Source of the DNA: Paralichthys olivaceus
Lineage: Eukaryota; Chordata; Actinopteri; Pleuronectiformes; Paralichthyidae
Length of the DNA stretch: 64,000 bases
Assembly: GCF_024713975.1 (NCBI RefSeq)
Contig: NC_091099.1
Location: 452,501-516,500 of the forward strand
Reading direction: 5' to 3'
The first letter of the stretch is position 1. Each line of letters begins with the position of its first letter. A program made the translations under genes and the position numbers. Positions 36,157-55,741 of this stretch are shown here, piece after piece. Under the pieces are notes generated by a model, which was not told the DNA's origin, did no database searches, and saw only the letters and a program-made list of their open reading frames with translations.

Positions 36157-36258
36157 CACGGACACTGAGGACAGCTACTGACGGACACTGAGGACAGCTA
36201 CTGACGGACACTGAGGACAGCTACTGACGGACACTGAGGACAGCTACTGACGGACACA
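36157..36258. repeat. 23-bp minisatellite
   Basis: The unit acggacactgaggacagctactg is repeated about four times. Confidence 0.9.
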
Positions 36259-36392
36259 TGGTCCGTGCTGCTGCTGCTGGTGTGTGTGTGTATGTGTGTG
36301 TGTGTGTGTTAGTTATAGAGTTGTGATGTTTAGGTTCGAGTTCATTTATTCTATGTCTGTCAAAGAGCGTCCTCACATTTAGAGAGAGACGT

Positions 36393-36620
36393 GTCTGTCT
36401 CTCTGTGTGTCTGTCTCTCTGTCTCTGTCTTTGTGTCTCTGTCTCTCTGTGTGTCTGTCTCTCTGTGTCTCTCTGTCTCTGTCTTTGTGTCTCTGTCTCT
36501 CTGTGTGTCTGTCTCTCTGTGTCTCTCTGTCTCTGTCTTTGTGTCTCTGTCTCTCTGTCTCTGTCTCTCTGTCTCTGTCTTTGTGTCTCTGTCTCGGTCT
36601 CTCTGTGTGTCTGTCTCTGT
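36393..36620. repeat. CT-rich satellite (tctgtctctctgtg)
   Basis: About 230 bases of gtctctctgtgtctgtct variants with an approximate higher-order period near 60 bases. It gives artefactual Ser/Leu/Cys/Val and, on the other strand, Arg/Glu/Thr frames. Confidence 0.9.
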
Positions 36621-36886
36621 TGTGTTTCTAACAAATGCTTATATTTCAAATGTTGAAGGTAAAGCTACAAAGAAAACGTTTGTCGAGGTGATTTTACGAC
36701 GAAGAAGAAAGACCGGAAAAACAACTGCTGGAACTGACGCTCTGAGCGGACCAATCACAGCGCGGTCCTAAACTAGGCTGTAAACTAACTGTTACCATGT
36801 AACTGCTCAGTTATGACCTGAGGGGACGGAGGAGACATCTCTGAGGTGGGGACACGTCTCAGTGGAACTGAGACAAGAGACAAGAG

Positions 36887-37041
36887 ATGAGGGACAGCAG
36901 CAGCATGAGATGGACGGTGGTGGTCCTGACCTGCCAACACAAAGACACCGTGTACTCCTTCCAGAGAGGTGAGCATCATCATCATCCTCATCATCATCAT
37001 CATCATCAGTATCAGTGTTTGTGTAAAGTGTATAAACCCTC

Positions 37042-37095
<54 letters not shown>

Positions 37096-38356
37096 ACAGA
37101 GCTGGAGTTGCGGCAGCAGTGTGGCTCTCTCTATGAGGGTGCGTTGGTTTTGACAGTGCAGGACCGCCAGGAGCCGCTGGGCAGCGGGGGGGCAACACTG
37201 AACGCTCTGCTGGTCGCTGCTGAACATCTGAGCAGCAGAGCCGGACACACTGTGAGTGTGGGACGGTTATGATGGGGACACTGCGGACATTGTGAAGTCT
37301 ACATGCAACAACACGAAGCCCAGAAGAAACCCTGAGTTAGCTCCTGACATGTTGAATGAAGATGTTCTCTATCCTCAGGTGGTGACAGCTGACGTCCTGG
37401 ATGATGCTCACATCCTCATCCTCCACACCGTGAGTTCAGTCAGCCGCTGTGTTTTTGTTTCTCTAGTTAGATTTGTATTGTTCGCTGCTAACAGGTGTCG
37501 ATATGCTGCAGGGTCGAGATTTCCCCTGGAGCTCCTGCAGCAGAGCGTTCTGCTGGTTACCTCTAGAGAAACCCGACCAGAAGGTCCAGGCTCCGGTCTG
37601 CTGTCTGGACCTGCTGCTGGACTTACTCAGTACCAAGGTCTGTCTCAGTCTTCGTTTATTTCACTCAGAACCTCACATTTTAAATTACGATGACAAAAAT
37701 CAAACCACCAACAACACTGAGTAGTGAAAATATACTCGCTGACAGCTTCTAAACTTGAAATGGAGATAACTGTGTTGTGGTGGTGTTCCTCAGGGTTGTT
37801 TGTTGGGGCCACTGTAGTTTACACAGACTGTTGGTTTTGTGTTTTTGACTCAGATCTGTCCTGGTTCACCTCCTGGTGTTTGGGTCTGCAGCACTGACAT
37901 GATTCTCTCCATCCCTGCTGACTTTGGTTAGTGTTTGGTTAGAGCACCGAGGAATCACTGCTGAGTAACTTCCTACACTTCTTTAGTTTGGGTTCTAGGA
38001 ACCAACTTATTCACACACTGGCTATTCAAAACACTTCTTTCCTTCTTCTGTTATTGTTTCTTGTTCCATGTTGTTTTCCTGCTGTGAATCGAGGCTCGTT
38101 TCCACGTCTCAGGAAAACACGAGGGAAGTTTTCAGATTTGGCTCAAACATTCACCTGGTTAGAAATGATGTCATTCTGACAAATGTTTAAAAGGATAAAG
38201 TCAAAAGTCAAAGTGACATAAACACAGAGGGAGAGACTGTGATCCTGGAACAGATCCTGGAACAGATTCTGGAACAGATCCTGGAACAGATCCAAACAAC
38301 TGCAAGTAATTCCAATTCTTCCAGTGCGTCTGATTTGTTTAAGCATAGTCTCTAAC

Positions 38357-38412
<56 letters not shown>

Positions 38413-41400
38413 GCTCTTTCCTGGCAGGGCTTCTCTGGTGTTCAGGTTTTGGCGTTACCAGGTGACGTCTCCTATGCAGCCAATCACGGAGTCTACCTGT
38501 CCGACCAACAGGTGCTCACTTTATTTAAACTAGTGTCCATTAAATGACTTAATGACTTTGTGATTGTTTTGTGTGAAGTGTTTAAATACTTTTTATTTAC
38601 ATGCTTTATATTTAAATACTTTATAATTACATACTTTATAAATACTTTATAATTACATACTTTATATTTAAATACTTTTTATTTACATGCTTTATATTTA
38701 AATACTTTATAATCACATACTTTATACACCTCACTTCAATAGTGTGACTGAGGTGCGTTTGTTTTGTCTCCCAGGGTCAAGTCAGAGACGTCATCTACAG
38801 GGGAACAAAGGAGCAGATTGAACAAGCTGTGATGCCTGATGGGAAAGTGCCACTGGTGCGTCTGTTCCTGCGCTGACTAACAAAATCAAACACACTTTTA
38901 AAAACAAAGACGCTGGTTTGACTAACACTTTATTTACTGTTACTTTACTGAAAGCTGAGGTTTGATATTCACGCTCTTAAAGGGTCATTTCACTCAAAAC
39001 ACAGAATCAGGAAAGTTGCTGTTTTGTGCTTCAAGTTCAATTTTCATTCAGCGCCTGAAACTAAAGTTCTCCGCCGTGTCTGTGTCCCAGAGAGGAAGTG
39101 AGTGTGTCAGTGTGAAGTACACGGCTCATTAACGCCACGCATGAAAGGGAAATGTTAGAATCTTTTTATAATGATGGAAGCTGATGTTTGAATGTTGTTC
39201 TAACCAGGAAGGATCCAGACTGATGAGGTCTGTGTTTGCTGGTCTGTCTGCAGGTGTCAGGTCCGGTCTTCTTCAGCAGGTCTGTGTCAGAGAAGTTGTT
39301 GCAGACTCACGTAACTCCTCCTCTAGATGGCTGCACGTACCTGGGCCTGGACTCTGGAGCTCCGCCCCTGCAGGTAGAATAGCAGCGTTGAGTGGAAACT
39401 GAACTGAGACGCATGTCGATCGTCTTCATGTCGATCGTCTTCATGTCGATCGTCTTCATGTCGATCGTCTTCATGTCGATCGTTTTGATTTGTGTTGTGA
39501 CTGTAAAATGTTTTCATGCTCTAACGTTCAGAAAACTTTCCTCAGACTGTCCATCGCTGCAGCTCCTCTTTTCAGCCAATGTCTCAAACACTCGTCTCTT
39601 TAAGACCCCCCCCCTCCTGATAAAGCCCAGTCTGCTCTGATTGGTCAACAGCTTCCAGCATATGGAGGAAATATCGTCCTCAGTTCTCGCTTTGTTAGCG
39701 GGCATGTCAGGCTAGCTGCGTGTTATCATGCAAATAGGATAGTTAGCTCGGGAGCTAGCCGGTTAGCCTGGCCTTGTTGCTCATCAACTCCTCTTTCACG
39801 TAACTTCATGATCAGCTGAACACTCGTCACACATCCGCTCTCATTCGTGTTGAACACTTAAACTCACGTTGTTTCTAAAAACAAGTATGATTGGAAGCTC
39901 TGGTTTCATCCGTCGGTCTCGTTCCTCAGATCTCGCTCTTCCTGGACGTCCTGAAGTGTCTCTGCTCAGATCTGACCCAGGATCAGTTTGTGAATGAGGA
40001 GAGAGCCGGCTGCAGTTCTATAGTTGGACCACAGGGGGCGATAGTGAGGGGCGGCAGGACAGAACTGTGGAAGATCCTCAGAGGGACTCCACTCAGACTG
40101 GGTGGGTGAACCTGTCTGTCTGTGAACCTGTCTGTCTGTGAACCTGTCTGTCTGTCTGTGAACCTGTCTGTCTGTCTGTCTGTGAACCTGTCTGTCTGTC
40201 TGTCTGTGAACCTGTCTGTCTGTCTGAACCTGTCTGTCTGTCTGTGAACCTGTCTGTCTGTGAACCTGTCTGTCTCTCTGTCTGAACCTGTCAAACCGCT
40301 TGACTCCCTTTGCTAATTCTAAAAATACTTTGTCCTCATTGTCCTTGTTCTCGTGTTTTGCCCTCATACAAGATGAAACAGTTAGCTTAGCTTCAGATAA
40401 AGATTCAAACTGGGTGAAAAGATTTGGAAACAGGGAAAACGGCTATTTACATTAGCATAAAGACTGAGAACAGGAGGAAACAGCTAGCTTAGCTTAGCTT
40501 GAAGACTAAGAACAGGGTGAACTGCTAGCTTAGCTTAGCATAAAGACTGAGAACAGGAGGAAAGTCCTAACTTAGCTTAGCTTGAAGACTAGGAACAGGG
40601 GAAAAACCTAGCTTAGCTTAGCATAAAGACTGAGAACAGGAGAAAACTGCTAGCTTAGCTTAGCTTGAAGACTAGGAACAGGGTGAACTGCTAGCTTAGC
40701 TTAGCTTAGCTTGAAGACTTGTGTTTTGCTCTCGCCCTCAAAGTCTACGTCCCCGGCGGTCGCTACGACTACCTGACTTCGTCTGGAAAGCAGCACGTGG
40801 AGCGACTGACCTGTGATTGGACAGACAGGAACACGCTGTCTCACATCCAGGTGACTCACCCTGTTCCTCTGTGTCCTCATACAAGCATTCTTGCTGAGTT
40901 TCACAAGCGCTGCACGACTTCCTGTTTCCCCTCAGAGGGAGAGCGGCCTCAGCGACGGAGGTCGGGTGATCAACAGCGTTCTGGAGGCAGACGTTGCTGT
41001 GGCGACCGGAGCGGTGGTGCAGCACTGCCACCTACAGGTGAGGCGCTTAACATCGACATCTTCTCATAATGAATTAGCTTCTGAGGACAGCAGAACATAT
41101 TTCGGGGCCTCTGGTGGAAAGAGTTGTTATCGGGGCCCAAACCTCCTTCTCCGTTCAGAGAGCTTCTGACCTGCAGCTCAAACATGATCGGTCAAACTAG
41201 AAACACTAACCAGAAGCTTCTGGCCCCAGAATCTAGTCCCTCGCTATAGAGTCTGTTTGATCACAAGAAGAATCTGTTCAGTTCATGTTCCAGTGTTGTG
41301 ACCTCTGACCTCTGCACCAGGGTCCTCTGGACGTCCCCTCGGGATGTTTACTGTCGGGTCTCCAGCCGTCGACATCACGTTGCATCAGGCAGCTGAAAAT

Positions 41401-43811
41401 GACCAATGACATCATCATCCAGGGACATCGCATCGAGCTGGGGGAGTTAAAGCTGGACGTCTACACAGTGTTGGGAGCGCAGGACAACCTGCAGGTAAAA
41501 TACGTCCAATATGAAACTTTAATGTCCCCTCTGTCTTTTTCTCTCACTTTGTTACTCCTGCTTTGAAATGATTCATAAATAAAGTTCAATAAAACCAACA
41601 TTTATCAAAATGTCCTTCTAATAAACCAGCGAAACATTAAATATGTTCGTTCTTCACTGAAGAAAATCCTCTTAATTCTCCGGAGCTCTCTTCCTCCGTG
41701 GACGGACTTTGCTCAGTTGTTATGTCAATGATTCACATGGACACAGACTCTGAGAGCTGCTGCTGAAAGTGAGAGACTTCTTCATGTTTACCTCGTTTGT
41801 GTTCATCCTTTCATTTGAACAGACGAGGTTCACAAAACGAAGCAAAGGGAAGTAAAAGAAAAGAAAGCAAATGTTTTTTAATGCAGCAGGTGAATATTCT
41901 GATCAGCTCAGAGCTTCATCACCAGATGTAAATCAGTCTCCTCCTCCTCCTCCTCCTCCTCCTCCTCCTTAGGTCTCCTCTGATGACAGCGACGCCTCCT
42001 TCCTCAACCAGAGATGGAGCGACTTCTTCAACAGGACAGGAACACAGTGAGATTGATTCTTGAAAATTAGTCTTTGTACTTTATGATTTGGTGTTTTACA
42101 AACACAATTTTATAAAACTGATAAAAAGTTGTTCAACGGTCACAAAAATCTATTTTACCTCGTAAACACTTTCTTAAGATCTCCTCTTCCTCTCCTCTTT
42201 CTTCCTCCTCTCTTCCTCTCTTCCTCTCTCCCCTCCTCTCGTCTCTCCTCAGGCCGGAGGAGTTATGGGTCAGAGGAGCACAGCGCTCCCTCCTGGAGGC
42301 TCGTCTCTTCCCGGTGCTCCACCCCAGAGGGGGAGCTGTGGGTCTGGAGGACGGTGTTGGCTGGCTGCTGGGGGGAGGCGGCTGCCTGCAGTGGTGGAGG
42401 GAGGCATGGAGGCTGTCGTTAAAGGAGGTGCTGTCACTCACCCGTCAGGAGGCGGAGCTCCAGTGGAGGGAGGAGCTAATGTTCCTGGCCGGGAGGCGGA
42501 GAGTGTTTGACGCCCTGACGAGTCAGACAGACGTCTGCCTGCTGCCTTACTTCAAGGCAGCGGTGCTGGGCGGCCAGCAGGGGGCGCTCCTGGAGACACT
42601 GGACAACAGTGAGTGGGGGGGGGGGTGGATGGGATAGTTTACATTAGGTGGGATAAAGCCTAGTTTATGCTTCCTCTTGTTTTTCCTCTTTCTTCAGTTG
42701 CAGGAGGTTGCAGGGAGCAGGGGGCGGAGCCTGGGACTGAGCTGGGCGTGGCTGCTCGCTGTCTCTCCTGTATTGCTGATGTGTTGGTGTGTATGGCGGG
42801 GGGGAGAGGAGGTCTGAGGAGTGGACCTGCTGCTAACGAGGCCTGGAGCCCCGCCTACTTCCTGTTGGAGGAGGGTAACCTGAGGGGTGGAGTCCACGCC
42901 CTGGCTAAACAGAGAGTTGATTGGCTGAGTAGGTGAGTGTCACTCTGGACTTGATTCACTTTAATGTGTCATCGGTTGATTATAACCTGTGACTGCCCTC
43001 TACAGGCCGGACCTGCTGGTTCGTGCAGCGCGGCACTACGAGGGCGCGGGTCAGGTGCTGCTGCGACAGGCTGTGATGTCATCACAGAGGTTCATCTCTA
43101 TTGGTCAGGGTGAAATCCCGCCCCTTGATGAGTGGAAGGAAGTGGAGTGTCCGGCCAGACTGGACTTGGCAGGTGAGTCCAGAGGATCTGATTCAGCTTT
43201 GACCTCTGACCTCTCCTCCGTGTTGGGAGGAAGGTGTGGTTATGAACTGCTACATTTTTCATTTGATATTCTATTCATTTTACTTGAGGAAGGGAAAGTT
43301 CCCTCTAAGTTCTTTAACTGATGAATATCAGCTCATCGTTCTCGGCCTCTTTGTGTTTCAGGCGGGTGGAGTGACACTCCTCCCATCGCCTTTGAGCACG
43401 GCGGCTCTGTGACCAACGCTGCAGTGAGGATCGATGGGAAACGCCCCATCGGTGCCAGAGCCCGTCGCATTGCAGAGCCCCGCCTCCTGCTGGTCAGCCA
43501 CACGGCGGGAAGGGAAAGTGAGGTTTCCACGGAAACAGTGTGCGACAGCCTGGATGACTTGCGGGACTACTGTCAGCCCCACGCCCCCGGTAAGAGACAA
43601 GCTCGAGTTTAGGATCCGACCATCAACCCCAGAGTGTCTCAAACTGGGATTCCTTCAAGCTGCAGTTTCAAACCTTTGTCTTGTGAGTGAGAGCGATCAC
43701 ACTGCTGAACCACATGGTTCATGATGAGTCATGACGACCCCTCAGGTTTATCAGGTGACCCTCTGGAGGGGCCCGACCCCTATGTTGACCACCAGTGGTC
43801 TAAACTCTCTG

Positions 43812-43879
<68 letters not shown>

Positions 43880-45132
43880 ACAGGAGCCCTACTGAAGGCG
43901 GTATGTGTGTGCAGCGGCCTGGTGTCTCTCACCTCCCAGCATTCTCTGGGGCATCAGCTGATGCAGAGGTGGGGGGGAGGGGTGGAGCTCCACAGCTGGT
44001 CGGCGCTGCCCACTGGATCTGGACTGGGTGAGAAAACATTTGAATAAAATGAGGAACACACATTAAGTCTGTCATAACAACTGAAAACAACCAATGTATG
44101 TTGAGATTCATGTTTCACGTCTGAATATTATATATTGGAGTATTTTCAGTTTCAGCACAGATCTTCTCTCACCGGAGGTGTGACGTGTTGTTGTCCTGCA
44201 GGTACTAGCAGTATCCTGGCGGGGGCGCTGTTCGCTGCTGTCTACAGATGCACCGGTCGAACCTACGACACGGACTGCCTCATCCACGCCATCCTGTACC
44301 TGGAGCAGATTCTCACCACAGGTCTGAAGCTCTGACGCACAAACGCTGCACTCGTTCAGCAGCTGCATCTGTTTACTCTACGCTCTTCTTCTTCCTCTCT
44401 TTTGTTGTTGTTCTTCTTCTTCTCCCTCATCCACCTCTTCTTCTTCTCCTCCTCTCATGCAGGTGGAGGTTGGCAGGATCAGGTGGGAGGTCTGGTGGGC
44501 GGAGTGAAGGTGGGTCGCTCCAGAACGTCTCTGCCCCTGCAGGTAGAGGTGGAACATCTCAGTCCTCCAGACGACTTCTTGGTTTCTCTGGAGCAGCGCC
44601 TCCTGCTAGTGTATACGGGGAAAACCCGCCTGGCTCGAAACCTGCTGCAGGTTTGTGTTGGTCTGTTCAGTCTGTTCACACGGTTTCATTTTAGTTCAAC
44701 ATTGCTTCATGTTCAGGGAATAATGGACGCCACATTAGCTTCATCAAACTCAAATGGCGAAATCCAAAGGCTGACTTACAAATAAACAGTAACATGAGGT
44801 CGTATCAATGTGTTGGAGGAAGAGCAGTTCATTCTGTCACAGTCACTCTGTCACGTGAGGTTAGTGTGAGCCCTCTCATGCACATGAGGGGCTGTCGCAG
44901 GCAAACATCCCTCAGCCAATTTGAGTAAAAGCTCTGCGGCAACCAATTAGTCCAGTTATTCAAAGACTATCAGATAAAATAACAATGATGAAGAGGACAC
45001 ACACACTGTCTGTGCAGCTGAGTTAGATATGAACATCCCTGAGTGTTCAATGTTCTGTTGGACCTTATTCTTTAACCTGAGTTCTGGGGGAGGATGTAAA
45101 GAGACACGCTCTATTCTCCTAATGGAGCTGTG

Positions 45133-45224
<92 letters not shown>

Positions 45225-45235
45225 GATGATGGTGG

Positions 45236-45277
<42 letters not shown>

Positions 45278-45315
45278 CGATGATGATGACGATGATGATG
45301 ATGATGGTGATGATG

Positions 45316-45372
<57 letters not shown>

Positions 45373-46618
45373 GTGGATCTGTCTGTAGGATGTGGTTCGT
45401 AACTGGTACAGTCGTCTGCCCTCAATGGTCCAGAACGCCCGGGAGCTTGTGGCCAATTCAGAGGAATGTGTCAGAGCCTGTTCAGAGGGTGAGACTGAAC
45501 ACACACTGTTCATACACTGAACACTGAACACACACTGAACACACACTGAACACTGAACACACACTGAACACACACTGAACACTGAACACACACTGAACAC
45601 ACACTGAACACACACTGAACACACACTGTGTGTGATGTGGAGCGCAGGTTGAACATGTCTCCCCCTGCAGGCTCTCTGTCCAGACTGGGTCGGTGTCTGA
45701 ACCGCTCGTGGCAGCAGAAGAAGCTGATGGCTCCTGGGTGTGAACCGGCCTCTGTGAGGACCATGATGGAGGCTCTGAGGCCACTGGTCCTGGGTCAGAG
45801 TCTGGCCGGTGCCGGGGGCGGTGGATTCCTCTACCTGCTGACCCGGGAGCCTGAGCAGCAGCAGGCGGTGCTCCAGGTCCTCAACAACACACCGGTAAGA
45901 AGCAGACATCAGTACTTTCTATATTTCTATATTTCTATAGTCAGATAAACTCAGATCTGCTCATGGGACGTCGATCGGTGACGATGAGAGACTGAAGCTC
46001 CTCCATGTTGACAAACTGGACTGACCGACAGCACCATGAGTCCATGCTCCGTATTCAGACATTTCATTTCAGTGAACTTGAAAAGACGACATCATATCTG
46101 TTTACTAACTAACTTTACGTCTCAAGTCGTCTTCAAACAGCTGACGTTCATTTATCAATTCTCATCATTTAGAGTCAAACTGACCAGAAAGCACCACATG
46201 TGTTGGGGGGTGGAGACCACAGTGTGATTGACAGCTGGTACCGTCCAATCGGTGCAGTTATACTTGAACTCTCAGTCAGGCTCCACCCCCTGCTCCTCCA
46301 TATATGGTTACTTCTGGTTTCATAAAATCAAAATGGACAAAATGTGAAACTGAGGCTTCAGAACAGCAGCTCACGTCAGGTGACGTCACGGTGGTGGAGA
46401 GTGACAGAGGCTGGAGAAGTTACAAATCCAGAGAGAAGTTGAGACTGATTAATATCAACTAAAATACAATCTTATCATCCAATGAGAAACAAACGTTCAG
46501 CTCTGTGTGGTGGATTACTTCTCATCATGATAACTGTTGGTTTCAGGGTCTGGGAGACTTCAGTGTTCACACAGTGGAGCTGGACATGGACGGGATCACA
46601 GTCCTGCCCCCGTCCTGA
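36887..46618 (+). CDS. fcsk: L-fucose kinase
   Basis: Twenty-three coding exons: 36887-36968, 37100-37251, 37379-37429, 37512-37637, 37854-37926, 38414-38511, 38775-38855, 39254-39373, 39930-40101, 40744-40850, 40936-41037, 41321-41494, 41973-42046, 42253-42608, 42698-42932, 43006-43172, 43362-43589, 43884-44027, 44202-44321, 44463-44650, 45389-45488, 45671-45894, 46547-46618. They give 1081 residues; human has 1084. The enzyme phosphorylates free L-fucose to fucose-1-phosphate in the cytosolic salvage route to GDP-fucose. [12 protein letters not shown] (about 54-65) starts the pyrophosphorylase-like N-terminal domain. The C-terminal GHMP kinase shows GGWSDTPP (about 724), the ATP-binding [13 protein letters not shown] (about 845-857) and [12 protein letters not shown] (about 1029-1040). 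The first Met places the conserved WTVVVLTC at the same distance as in mammals; an in-frame Met at residue 7 is an alternative. Exons 9 to 10 join across an aaag acceptor. AATAAA lies at 46775-46780. Confidence 0.96.
38576..38725. repeat. 15-bp AT-rich array in an fcsk intron, related to the MITE core
   Basis: About nine units of tatttaaatactttat or attacatactttata. The unit is the same as the array inside the MITEs at 3618 and 9296, but the MITE ends are not visible here. Confidence 0.7.
39412..39487. repeat. 15-bp minisatellite in an fcsk intron
   Basis: The unit tgtcgatcgtcttca is repeated five times. Confidence 0.95.
40100..40290. repeat. CTGT-rich minisatellite directly after the fcsk exon-9 donor
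   Basis: gtgaacctgtctgtctgtct in units of 16-28 bases, starting at the donor itself (gtgggtgaacctg). Confidence 0.9.
40380..40720. repeat. Degenerate tandem repeat with tagcttagcttagc core
   Basis: About eight units of roughly 40 bases combine gctagcttagcttagc, aagactgagaacagg and agg(a)aaac. It lies in the intron before fcsk exon 10. Confidence 0.85.
45131..45376. repeat. (GAT)n microsatellite against fcsk exon 21
   Basis: About 82 triplets of gatgat with occasional ggt and gac substitutions, ending 12 bases before the exon-21 acceptor. The poly-His, poly-Met and poly-Ile frames through it are artefacts. Confidence 0.95.
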
Positions 46619-46780
46619 GGACACACAGACACACAACACCTCTGGTAGTCGCCAGGCAGAGTGAGCGTGAAGAATCTAAACTAATTCACAAAGTGGGATC
46701 AAATGTGAAAGTAGCTGAATGATCCTTCTTCTATGTGAAGCAGCTTTAAAGGGTATTTTTCTACTGGGATAAGAAATAAA

Positions 46781-47535
46781 GACAGGAAGACGTGTTCTCA
46801 GAGAAACATCTGTAAACATCTGTAAACCTCTGACTCACTGACGTTGACTCATCAGATGAAGGAAACTTTCTCTTCATATTCAGTCAGACGTTTGAAGGGC
46901 AAGTTCACATTTCAAGTCTTTGTTCAAACCAGTCTCATGCATGTGTTTCGTGAACGTTGTTGTGATCGTCCTGGTTCTTTGTGCGATTCCACACATGGAG
47001 CCAGTAAACACATGATATATATTATATAATATTAATAATAGACACTAAGGTCATATCACCCAATGTGACAAATAATGTGAACTTGTCCTTTAACGTTTTT
47101 ATCATTAATCAAAGAATATAACAATAATAAATAAATAACTATGAAGTGACTTTTCAGTGGTTTAATGGAAGATGCTGAGGGGATTTAATGTTTGTATATT
47201 TATAATTTTAATAATGAATTTAAATGAAGTGTTGACTTTTTACATTCAAGATGCTTCTTTAAAATGTTTTAACTCATCACCTCTGATGAAGGGAAACATG
47301 AAATGATCAGCTCAAAATAAAACTGTGTTCGTTTTCTATTGTTGTCAAATGTTTGATGATATTTTAGATGTAAATCCATTTTAAGTTTTGAGAAGTTTAA
47401 ACACAAATTTATCAAAACAAACTGTGAACTGATGAATTTAATGAGTTTAACTAATCTTAGGATCAAACATGAAGATAAAAAATCTGAAATGGGACAAAAT
47501 CTGTGACACGTTGATTCAATCACAATCGTTTGAGT
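46781..47535. other. Intergenic interval between the 3' ends of fcsk and commd9
   Basis: AT-rich sequence with no recognisable exon. It should hold the 3' UTR of commd9 (minus strand) and the end of the fcsk transcript. Confidence 0.5.
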
Positions 47536-49929
<2,394 letters not shown>

Positions 49930-50163
49930 GTCGAAAAACACGTGACGTCACCGCCAGTCATGTGACAAGAAGATGCCGCGCTATGGCCCATGGGAAATGT
50001 AGTCCCGGAGGCTAACATGTAGAAGTGAAACAGTGAAAATAAAAAAGTTTCATATTTAATGTAAAAAGAACAAAATTCAGTAAAAACCAGGTTCACAGCA
50101 ATTTACCTTAATAAATATAATAACATTTAACATTTATAACTTATTAAGAGACCTGGATCCATC

Positions 50164-50533
50164 CATCCACCTGGCTATCCATCTATCTATCTATCTATCT
50201 CTCCATCATCTATCTACAATCTCTCTATCATCTATCTATCTATCTATCTCTCTCTCTCTCTCTCTCTATCCATCTATATATCAATATATATAGATATATA
50301 TCCACCTAACCATCTATCTCTCTATCATCTATTTATCTATATCTATATATATCTACCTTTCCATCTCTCTATCTTCTATTAATCTATCTATCTATCTATA
50401 TATCGTCTATCTCTTTATCATCTATCTATCAATCTATCAATCTATCTATCATCTATCAATCTCTCTATCATCTATCTCTCTATCCATCTATTTATCTATA
50501 TCTATATATATCTACCTATCCATCTCTCTATCT

Positions 50534-50567
<34 letters not shown>

Positions 50568-50800
50568 CATATATATATATACCTATCCATCTCTCTATGT
50601 TCTATCTATCTATCTATCTATCTATCTATATATATATATATATCTATCCATCTCTCTATGTTCTATCTATCTATCTCTCTATCTATCTATTTATATAAAG
50701 ATATCTATATATAGATATATATATAGATATATATCTATCTATCCATCTATCTATTTATCTATTTATCTATCTATCTATATCTATCCATCTAAATCTCTCT
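50164..50800. repeat. (ATCT)n-rich compound microsatellite between commd9 and rps17
   Basis: About 640 bases of atctatct, tctctat and atatat variants fill most of the 1 kb head-to-head interval. The rps17-proximal 130 bases are unique sequence. Confidence 0.95.
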
Positions 50801-50887
50801 CTCTGTCGTCCATCTATTGTTGTAATTACACCCTCCCACCAGCAGGGGTCACGGTTGTATCCAAACATCCGTGTGTGGATTTAAACT

Positions 50888-50915
50888 TCCGCCGGAAGTC
50901 TGGTCGTCCTCTTCT
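50888..50915 (+). promoter_or_regulatory. rps17 core promoter: ETS-like palindrome and TOP-type start
   Basis: ttccgccggaagt at 50887-50899 contains an ETS/GABP core. The pyrimidine run tcctcttct at 50907-50915 lies just before the 5' leader and fits a 5'-TOP transcription start, the hallmark of ribosomal protein mRNAs. The start codon follows about 20 bases later. Exact start not determined. Confidence 0.5.
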
Positions 50916-50931
50916 ACCAGGCCGATCCAAC

Positions 50932-54974
<4,043 letters not shown>

Positions 54975-55000
54975 ACGTCTGTAAAGTATCTTCTAATAAA

Positions 55001-55741
55001 ACCTTCTGGGACAAAAACACTGTTCACGCCTGGTGATTTAAATGATATTACATATATTAAATATGACATTTATCATAAGACGTTGAAGGTTTCAGTAAAT
55101 GAGAACTCGACTGGTCATCATGTCATAACCACTGGGTTTGTTGTCTTTCAAGATATTTTGTCTGGAGTCTGAATATTTAAAGTCTACAAAGATCAAATGT
55201 TTCATTCACACAGAATCAGCATGTTCACATTAAACTCATTTTAATAAGAAGATTCATATTTTTCTCTTGGTGCCGACAAACAGGTTTGATATAGTTTCAG
55301 TTTATTTGTAACTTGTCGATCAATCCGATTTTTCAGAATGAATCAATGAATTTACATAAAATCACAACGGGTCAGATGAATTCTCACTTTGTAAAAAAAA
55401 AAAATCATGTAGAATTGAACTGGAAATAAATAATTGAATCTTTTGTGGAGTGAAGTCGAGCAGCTGAGTCTCACATGGAAACAGTCCTGCAGGGGGCGCA
55501 ACAGAAGAAACTATTCACAGTACACAGAGACGACACGAAAAATAAAAGCCTGTTAACAAGACGTTCAGCAGCTGAAGCCAGATGTGACCATGAGACCTAA
55601 AATCCAAGAAACCAGAAATATCCAGATGTTCATTTCACATCGTGAGTCGCTGGAAGAAACGAGAGAAAAGCTTGAATGCATCATGGATTTATTTACATTT
55701 GTGTTTCTGTACATTTTAAAATACACAATCATCTGACTGGC
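55001..55741. other. Intergenic interval between the 3' ends of rps17 and cart
   Basis: AT-rich, no recognisable exon. TTTATT at 55688-55693 is a minus-strand polyadenylation signal for the CART gene, 49-54 bases past its stop. Confidence 0.55.

Larger units (their letters stand above)
35398..36886. other. Intergenic interval between pclaf and fcsk
   Basis: No recognisable exon. It contains an attaatacattcataa-type short repeat (35660-35770), a compact long-TIR MITE (35851-36050), a 23-bp minisatellite (36157-36258), a CT-rich satellite (36393-36620) and the fcsk promoter side. Confidence 0.6.

Noticed and set aside
44956-45909. 317-residue minus-strand frame with a long poly-His run
   Set aside because: It is the (GAT)n microsatellite next to fcsk exon 21 plus the antisense of fcsk exon 22. 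There is no family match or splice support.
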